The notes under the pieces: model-generated
Seen by the model: the letters and a program-made list of their open reading frames with translations, nothing else
Databases searched by the model: none
What the model was told of the DNA's origin: nothing
DNA from: JAZUCL01 sp045639125
GTDB taxonomy: Bacteria > Bacillota > Clostridia > Oscillospirales > QAMX01
Length of the DNA: 64,000 nt
Direction: 5' to 3'
Assembly (NCBI GenBank): GCA_045639125.1
Contig: JAZUCL010000011.1
Location: 62,001 to 126,000 of the forward strand
Shown here: positions 58,772-64,000 of the stretch, in pieces
Layout of the letters: each line of letters opens with the position of its first letter
How positions within the stretch are numbered: the stretch's first letter is position 1
Program-made: the position numbers and the translations under genes

Positions 58772-58826
58772 TTCGACTCTCCATTCCCGCTATTAAGCGT
58801 TATTTCTTCAAAATGTATATCTAAAT

Positions 58827-60023
58827 CTATCGGTTGCTGTCAAGCATTTCTCCTGCAGCAACAACAATATTATCTGAGATTCTTATTCCTGAGGCGAGTA
58901 CGGTAATTTTACTGCCGTGTGCATCTATCACATCACCTGAACCAATTTGTGCATTATCGCCTACAACAGTATTCTCTGCCACTATTGCAAATTCTACTTT
59001 TGCATTCTTTCCAATCTTTACACCGGGCATTAAAATAGAATATCGGACCTGTGCTCCCTCCTCTACTGTAACATTGTTAAACAGTACAGACTCTTCAACA
59101 GTTCCATGCACTTCACAGCCCTCTGTTATAGTTGCATGAGATACATGAGCAGACGGAGCAATATAGTGAGGTGGAGATACCGGGTTACGGTAATAGATAC
59201 GCCATGACGGATCGTTTAAGTCAAGACCTGTACCAGGCGAAAGCATATCCATATTTGCCTCCCACAGAGAATGGATTGTTCCAACATCTTTCCAATATCC
59301 TTCAAAGCGGTAAGAAAACATTCTCTGTCCGTCAGCAAGCATTGTAGGCAAAATATTTTTTCCAAAATCGTTTTCTGAGGTTGGATCTTTCTCGTCTTTT
59401 TCAAGATATGTCTTTAATTTTTCCCATGTAAATATATAGATTCCCATAGATGCAAGAGTACTCTTTGGTGCTTTTGGTTTCTCCTCAAATTCATAGATGC
59501 TGCCATCGCTGTTTGTATTGAGAATACCAAAACGAGAAGCCTCCTCTAAAGGTACATCAATTGCAGCAATAGTACAATCTGCATTGTTTTCCTTATGGGC
59601 TTTAAGCATTTTATTGTAGTTCATTTTATAGATATGGTCACCGCTTAGTATCAGAACATATTCAGGAGCATAACTTTCCAAGAATGGTATATTCTGATAA
59701 ATTGCATTAGCAGTACCTTTATACCACTCGCCAAACTCGGCTTGCATATACGGTGGAAGAATGTGAACACCGCCACTGTTTCTGTCCAAGTCCCACGGCT
59801 GACCTGAGCCAATATATGCATTAAGTTCCATAGGCTTATACTGTGTCAGTACGCCGACAGTATCAATGCCGGAGTTGACACAGTTTGACAGCGGAAAGTC
59901 GATAATTCTGTATTTTCCTCCAAATGGTACAGCAGGTTTGGCAACGTCAGCAGTAAGAACATAAAGCCGACTGCCTTGACCACCTGCAAGAAGCATTGCG
60001 ACACATTCATTTTTCTTGTACAT
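58827..60023 (-). CDS. glgC: Glucose-1-phosphate adenylyltransferase catalytic subunit
   Basis: A protein of 398 residues from ATG 60023 (MYKKNECVAML), with GAGG eight bases upstream; a GTG at 60032 is possible. It makes ADP-glucose from ATP and glucose-1-P, the committed step. Motifs are MLLAGGQGSRLYVLT, KPAVPFGGKYRIIDFPLSNC, SGDHIYKMNY and FEEKPKAP. The C-terminal beta-helix repeats are present (VEESVLFNNVTVEEGA). It follows glgB and precedes glgD. Confidence 0.96.
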   Translation of the reverse strand: MYKKNECVAMLLAGGQGSRLYVLTADVAKPAVPFGGKYRIIDFPLSNCVNSGIDTVGVLTQYKPMELNAYIGSGQPWDLDRNSGGVHILPPYMQAEFGEWYKGTANAIYQNIPFLESYAPEYVLILSGDHIYKMNYNKMLKAHKENNADCTIAAIDVPLEEASRFGILNTNSDGSIYEFEEKPKAPKSTLASMGIYIFTWEKLKTYLEKDEKDPTSENDFGKNILPTMLADGQRMFSYRFEGYWKDVGTIHSLWEANMDMLSPGTGLDLNDPSWRIYYRNPVSPPHYIAPSAHVSHATITEGCEVHGTVEESVLFNNVTVEEGAQVRYSILMPGVKIGKNAKVEFAIVAENTVVGDNAQIGSGDVIDAHGSKITVLASGIRISDNIVVAAGEMLDSNR

Positions 60024-60046
60024 ATTCTTCACCTCATCGTTACCGA

Positions 60047-61963
60047 TTAGTTCTTTGTATCTTCTTTTCCCTTTGTATCTGTCCTACGCCGTATAATTGT
60101 CGCACCCATACGAGGAATTGTAAAAGTTGCAGAGTATCCAAGCCCATTCCACGGAATTTCCGTTGCTGTCCGTGTAGGGTTATAAGCACCAAATCCGCCG
60201 TAGCACAGTGCATCTGAGGTGAACACTTCCTCATACTCACCCTCTTGCGGCAAGCCAATACGATAATCCCATCGTTCAACAGGAGCAAAGTTGAGTATGG
60301 CAATCAGTTCATTTCCCCTTGTGTCAATACGTCTTAGGACAAGAATATTCTCCGCACTATTGTCGCATGAAATCCACGAAAACCCCGACCAATCGTTATC
60401 ATTATCCCACAGAGGTCTGTTTTCAAGATAGAAATTGTTCAGTTCCTTCGTATATCTTTGCATTGCACGATGCATTGGATATTCAAGTAAAAACCAATCA
60501 AGACTTCTATCAAATGCCCACTCTGCAAACTGTCCAAATTCACTGCCCATAAATAGCAGTTTTCCTCCCGGATGTACTATCTGATACGCAAGTAAAAGCC
60601 TAAGTCCTGCAAACTTCTCCTCATACGTACCGGGCATTCTTCCTACAAGTGAATTTTTAAGATGTACGACCTCATCATGGCTTAGTGGCAGTACGTATTT
60701 TTCAGAAAATGCGTAAGTCATTGAAAAAGTTATTAGATTGTGATGGTACTGACGATGTATTGGGTCTTTCTTCATATATTCAAGAATATCGTTCATCCAA
60801 CCCATATTCCATTTATGAGTGAAACCAAGACCGCCCAAATGTGCAGGTCTTGTTACCATTGGCCATGCACTCGACTCCTCCGCCATAAGAAGTACGTCGG
60901 GATACTTTTCGCAAATTGACGAATTTAGTTTCCTTAAAAATGCAATTGCCTCAAGGTTTTCTCGTCCTCCATATATATTTGGAGTCCACTGTCCTTCCTC
61001 ACGGCAGAAATTGCGATATAGCATACTTGCAACGGCATCTACACGAAAGCCATCTGCGTGGTAGTTGTCAATCCAAAATGTTGCTGACGACATGAGAAAC
61101 GATTGGACTTCATTTCTTCCATAATCGAATATGCGTGTACCCCAACTTGGATGTTCTCTTTGGCGTTCGTCCTTTCCCTCATAAATAGGTGTGCCGTCAA
61201 ACTCATAAAGTCCCGATGCATCTTTTGGAAAATGAGCAGGCACCCAATCAATTATTACACCAATTTGAGCCTGATGGCACCTGTCGATAAAATGCATAAG
61301 TTCTCTCGGCTCACCGTAACGGACTGTTGGGCTAAAGTATCCGGAACATTGGTATCCCCATGACATATCCAAGGGGTGTTCTGTTATTGGTAGAAGTTCT
61401 ATATGGGTGTATCCCATTTCCTTAACATAAGGTATCAGTTCATCTCCAAGGCGACTGTATGTGTAAAAAGAACCGTCCTCACTTCTTCGCCATGAACCTA
61501 TGTGAAGTTCATAAATGTTTATTGGCTTTTTTTCTTCTATACTGAGTCTTCGCCGATTTAACCACTCGTCATCACCCCAACAATACTTTGTCATATCGTA
61601 TACTTTACTTGCAGTACCAGGACGAAGTTCGTTATGGAATGCAAATGGGTCACTCTTTTCAAGAAGTTCATCATACTGGGTCACAATATTATACTTATAT
61701 GCTGTGTATTCACCAATATTAACGATAAATGTTTCCCAAACACCGACACTTGTTTTCGTCATGGGCACAGCACACAAATTCCATTGGCAGAAGTCTCCTG
61801 TAACGTAAACCATTTTCGCTTCCGGTGCCCACACACGAAATACAACGCCCCAATCATTGTCACGCTTTTCTATATGTGCACCAAGAAGGTCGTATGCACG
61901 CATATCTGTACCATAGTGAAATAGATAGTAATGATCTTCTATGGGATTACTTTTTAGTTCCAT
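60047..61963 (-). CDS. glgB: 1,4-alpha-glucan branching enzyme
   Basis: A 638-residue GH13 branching enzyme. An N-terminal CBM48-type domain (about 20-120, FRVWAPEAKMVYVTGDFCQW) precedes the barrel with GVIIDWVPAHF, DGFRVDAVASMLY (nucleophile Asp), LLMAEESSAWP (Glu) and LPLSHDEVVH (Asp). The C-terminal beta domain ends with a charged tail. Length is normal. It is the first gene of the glycogen operon, with GAGGAG upstream. Confidence 0.96.
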   Translation of the reverse strand: MELKSNPIEDHYYLFHYGTDMRAYDLLGAHIEKRDNDWGVVFRVWAPEAKMVYVTGDFCQWNLCAVPMTKTSVGVWETFIVNIGEYTAYKYNIVTQYDELLEKSDPFAFHNELRPGTASKVYDMTKYCWGDDEWLNRRRLSIEEKKPINIYELHIGSWRRSEDGSFYTYSRLGDELIPYVKEMGYTHIELLPITEHPLDMSWGYQCSGYFSPTVRYGEPRELMHFIDRCHQAQIGVIIDWVPAHFPKDASGLYEFDGTPIYEGKDERQREHPSWGTRIFDYGRNEVQSFLMSSATFWIDNYHADGFRVDAVASMLYRNFCREEGQWTPNIYGGRENLEAIAFLRKLNSSICEKYPDVLLMAEESSAWPMVTRPAHLGGLGFTHKWNMGWMNDILEYMKKDPIHRQYHHNLITFSMTYAFSEKYVLPLSHDEVVHLKNSLVGRMPGTYEEKFAGLRLLLAYQIVHPGGKLLFMGSEFGQFAEWAFDRSLDWFLLEYPMHRAMQRYTKELNNFYLENRPLWDNDNDWSGFSWISCDNSAENILVLRRIDTRGNELIAILNFAPVERWDYRIGLPQEGEYEEVFTSDALCYGGFGAYNPTRTATEIPWNGLGYSATFTIPRMGATIIRRRTDTKGKEDTKN

Positions 61964-62450
61964 TGGACTTCTCCTCTTTTATATTTTTACAGTCATTGGA
62001 AACTATATTAGCCATGGTATTTGTCAAACCTATGATTTTATAGATATTATACAATATTTTCCCTCATTTGTCCAGTACTTTTATGTAAAACAATTGCTTT
62101 CTCCGTTGTTATTTTTTATTTCTAAAACAACGACGCATCTCACACTACCATAAATGAATGACAAAAAACGGTCGAAGTGTATCAGTTGCAAAATATATTT
62201 TTCAACTGACATACATTAAACAATATGCTTATATATCCATTTTATTTTTGATTGCGCAACTAAATTTGTCACAAGTTTTTAATACCAATTATCCATTATA
62301 TTTCTACAATGTTACCATTGATTTTACCACGATAATCTTGTATACTATCATCATCTTCAAACATAGAGAAAATTATTATGGTTTTAGGGATATATTGACT
62401 TTATCAAAATGAACTTGTAAATCAGTAAAATTCTGATATGAGGTGTTAAA
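61964..62450. other. Intergenic region between glgB and the TIM-barrel gene
   Basis: This is 487 bases of very AT-rich DNA. It holds the glycogen promoter on the minus strand. A possible promoter for the downstream gene is also present (TTGACT near 62396 with weak -10 spacing). An 84-codon open frame on the plus strand has no ribosome site and is not believed. No RNA gene or repeat is recognised. Confidence 0.6.
62046..62074 (-). promoter_or_regulatory. Promoter of the glycogen operon
   Basis: On the minus strand TGGACA (62074-62069) and TATAAT (62051-62046) are 17 bases apart, about 80 bases upstream of glgB. Confidence 0.65.
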
Positions 62451-63389
62451 ATGAATTACAATTCGTCTGAAACAAATGATAAAATTGTACTGTACACACC
62501 ACCGTTTTTTGAAATCAATTCGTACTTTGAAATGGTTGATTTAGCCGTAAAGTATGGTATTAAAAATCTTGAAACAATTAACGCATTAGAACTTTCTACT
62601 CCTGATTTAGATTTTGCAAAGTCACTCAAAAAATATGCTGATGACAAAGGCATTAAAATTGTATGCTCTTCACTTGGAATTAACTTAGTTGGTCAAGACC
62701 GCAAAGAAGCAATAAATGCTGCAAAAAAGTATGCACAAGTAGCAGCAATTTTGGGTTCCCCATACTTGCATCACACAATCGCACTTTATTTTGACAAACC
62801 TGACGAAGTTTTGATAAATAAAGACATATACTTTCAAAGAGGCATAGAGGCAGTGCAAGAACTTTATGAATACTGCCAACAACTTGGCATTCATACTATT
62901 CACGAAGAGCAAGGATATATTTTTAATGGTAAAGATGCCTTTTCTAAGTTCTTTAAGTCAACAAATCTCAACACAGGTGTTGTTGCGGATTTTGGAAATA
63001 TTATGTTTGTAGATGAGAGAATTGAGGACTTTATACCAACTGTTGCCGATAGAATTGCCCATGTCCATCTTAAAGATTATAAGTTTTTTGCTGCAAAGCC
63101 ACAAGATTCAAAAAACATTTCCAAGAATAACGCTAAACTCTTTGGTGCGGAAACTGGCGTTCTTGATTTTAGGACATCGTACGCAGAAACAAAAGGACAT
63201 AATCTGTTACAGGACGCTGAACTTGGTGAAGGTGTAGTTGATTTCAAAACCGCATTTTCTCAACTTAAAAAGTTTAATTACAATGGATATTTTGCGTTTG
63301 AGTGTCCGTGCGTTAAAATGGATACAGAATTTGCAAAGTTTGAAAACAACTTGAGGTTCACTAATAATTGTATTAACAATTATTTATAA
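62451..63389 (+). CDS. Sugar phosphate isomerase/epimerase-like TIM-barrel protein
   Basis: A 312-residue protein of the xylose-isomerase-like TIM-barrel superfamily. The pattern IKIVCSSLGINLVGQDR, AAILGSPYLHHTIA, HEEQGYIF (Glu metal ligand), VVADFGNIMF, IAHVHLKDYKFF (His/Asp ligands) and GYFAFECP is complete for a metal-dependent isomerase/epimerase. The substrate is not deducible. Preceded by GAGGTG before the ATG. It is a single gene between the glycogen operon and proS. Confidence 0.85.
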   Translation: MNYNSSETNDKIVLYTPPFFEINSYFEMVDLAVKYGIKNLETINALELSTPDLDFAKSLKKYADDKGIKIVCSSLGINLVGQDRKEAINAAKKYAQVAAILGSPYLHHTIALYFDKPDEVLINKDIYFQRGIEAVQELYEYCQQLGIHTIHEEQGYIFNGKDAFSKFFKSTNLNTGVVADFGNIMFVDERIEDFIPTVADRIAHVHLKDYKFFAAKPQDSKNISKNNAKLFGAETGVLDFRTSYAETKGHNLLQDAELGEGVVDFKTAFSQLKKFNYNGYFAFECPCVKMDTEFAKFENNLRFTNNCINNYL

Positions 63390-63465
63390 TCTTAACTATC
63401 ACTATTATCTGTTTGTCAGCCATTATTGTTTTTTGATAAAAACATTCGTTATAAAGCATTTTTCA

Positions 63466-63494
63466 TTGACTTTTTTACCACAATTTGATAAAAT
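63466..63494 (+). promoter_or_regulatory. Promoter of proS
   Basis: TTGACT (63466-63471) and TAAAAT (63489-63494) with a 17-base spacer lie about 50 bases before the ATG. The short distance leaves no room for a T-box leader. Confidence 0.6.
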
Positions 63495-63545
63495 AATTTT
63501 CATTCCATTACACTGTAATTTACCCAAGAAAGGATGTATAAATAC

Positions 63546-64000
63546 ATGGCAGACAACAAAAAACTCGTAGAAGCAATTACCCCCATGGACGAGGACTTTG
63601 CCAAATGGTACACAGATATCGTTAAAAAAGCAGAACTTATCGATTATTCCAGCGTAAAGGGTTGTATTATTCTGCGACCTTATGCATACGCAATTTGGGA
63701 GAATATTCAAAAACTTTACGATGCTCGTTTCAAGGAAACCGGACATGAAAACGTATATATGCCAATGTTTATCCCTGAGGGACTTCTCAATAAGGAAAAA
63801 AGCCACGTAGAAGGTTTTGCTCCTGAAGTTGCATGGATTACTCATGGCGGTAGTGAAAAATTACAGGAGCGTATGTGTGTACGTCCCACATCTGAAACAC
63901 TGTTTTGTGAGCATTATGCAAATATTGTCCGTTCATGGCGTGACTTGCCAAAACTATATAATCAGTGGTGTAGTGTTGTACGTTGGGAGAAAACTACACG
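63546..64000 (+). CDS. proS: Prolyl-tRNA synthetase (5' part)
   Basis: The first 151 codons are visible; the frame continues past the window edge. MADNKKLVEAITPMDEDF is followed by FAKWYTDIVKKAELIDYS and then GCIILRPYAYAIWENIQKLYD, with VRPTSETLFCEHYANIVRSW later. These match the archaeal/eukaryotic-type short ProS, as used by many Clostridia. Class II motif 2 starts near the edge (VVRWEKTTR). AAGAAAGGATG precedes the ATG. Confidence 0.95.
   Translation, partial: MADNKKLVEAITPMDEDFAKWYTDIVKKAELIDYSSVKGCIILRPYAYAIWENIQKLYDARFKETGHENVYMPMFIPEGLLNKEKSHVEGFAPEVAWITHGGSEKLQERMCVRPTSETLFCEHYANIVRSWRDLPKLYNQWCSVVRWEKTT

Noticed and set aside
62158..62412. 84-codon plus-strand frame before the TIM-barrel gene
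   Set aside because: No ribosome site, sequence typical of AT-rich intergenic DNA (many Ile, Tyr, Phe), and it lies in the promoter region of the glycogen operon.
63390..63545. T-box leader upstream of proS
   Set aside because: The promoter lies only about 50 bases before the start, leaving no space for a T-box, and no GGTGGTACC-type sequence is present.
63423..63845. 140-codon minus-strand frame opposite proS
   Set aside because: It is antisense to a clear prolyl-tRNA synthetase and reads as a complement of it.

Overview
The window looks like the chromosome of an anaerobic, low-GC Gram-positive bacterium of the Clostridia, most likely a gut Oscillospiraceae/Ruminococcus-type organism. The grounds are the GlgC/GlgD pair in a Firmicutes-type glycogen operon, a T-box leader before valS, a SpoIIIE/FtsK-type translocase, a DUF4364 protein, a DivIVA-like coiled-coil protein, and a prophage carrying an oxygen-sensitive class III ribonucleotide reductase and an XkdX tail protein. 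The species cannot be named from the sequence alone.

Bases 1 to about 20,440 are the right part of an AT-rich prophage. A short plus-strand tail cassette (tail protein, seven-bladed Kelch-like fibre, XkdX) ends at a bidirectional terminator. A long minus-strand block then runs from about 18.5 kb down to 2.4 kb. It encodes (i) nucleotide metabolism: dUTPase, NrdD/NrdG/NrdH with a ferredoxin-disulfide-reductase-like protein, a deoxyribosyltransferase-like protein, a dNMP kinase and ThyX; (ii) DNA modification: C5, Dam-like and N4/N6 methyltransferases, a PPC-motif methylase-like protein and a compact SAM synthetase; (iii) RNA repair: a kinase-HD end-healing protein and an RNA ligase; and (iv) several cysteine-rich mini-proteins. 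A homing-type HNH gene sits inside a phosphoesterase gene. The block shares a repeated promoter-like motif, and three of its methylase genes have similar leaders. A large serine recombinase marks the end of the prophage, next to host pth.

From 20.4 to 46.4 kb the host genes are mostly housekeeping and mostly on the minus strand: pth, a SulP transporter, trmB, ygiQ, ftsK/spoIIIE, uppP, nagA, an M20 hydrolase, an SDR, ridA, glyA, hom with an ACT regulator, an AI-2E-type permease, DUF4364, DivIVA-like, folC and T-box-controlled valS. On the plus strand lie a lone Card1/Can2-like CARF-nuclease gene, with no CRISPR array nearby, and purC.

Between tRNA-Val (46.4 kb) and tRNA-Arg (51.6 kb) lies a 5-kb scar of a mobile element: two large polyvalent-protein fragments, open but cut at both ends and frame-shifted in the middle.

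From 51.7 to 62 kb is a complete minus-strand glycogen operon (glgB-glgC-glgD-glgA-glgP and a GH13 amylase). GlgC/GlgD make ADP-glucose, GlgA and GlgB build the polymer, and GlgP and the amylase degrade it. A sugar-isomerase-like TIM-barrel gene and the start of proS close the window.
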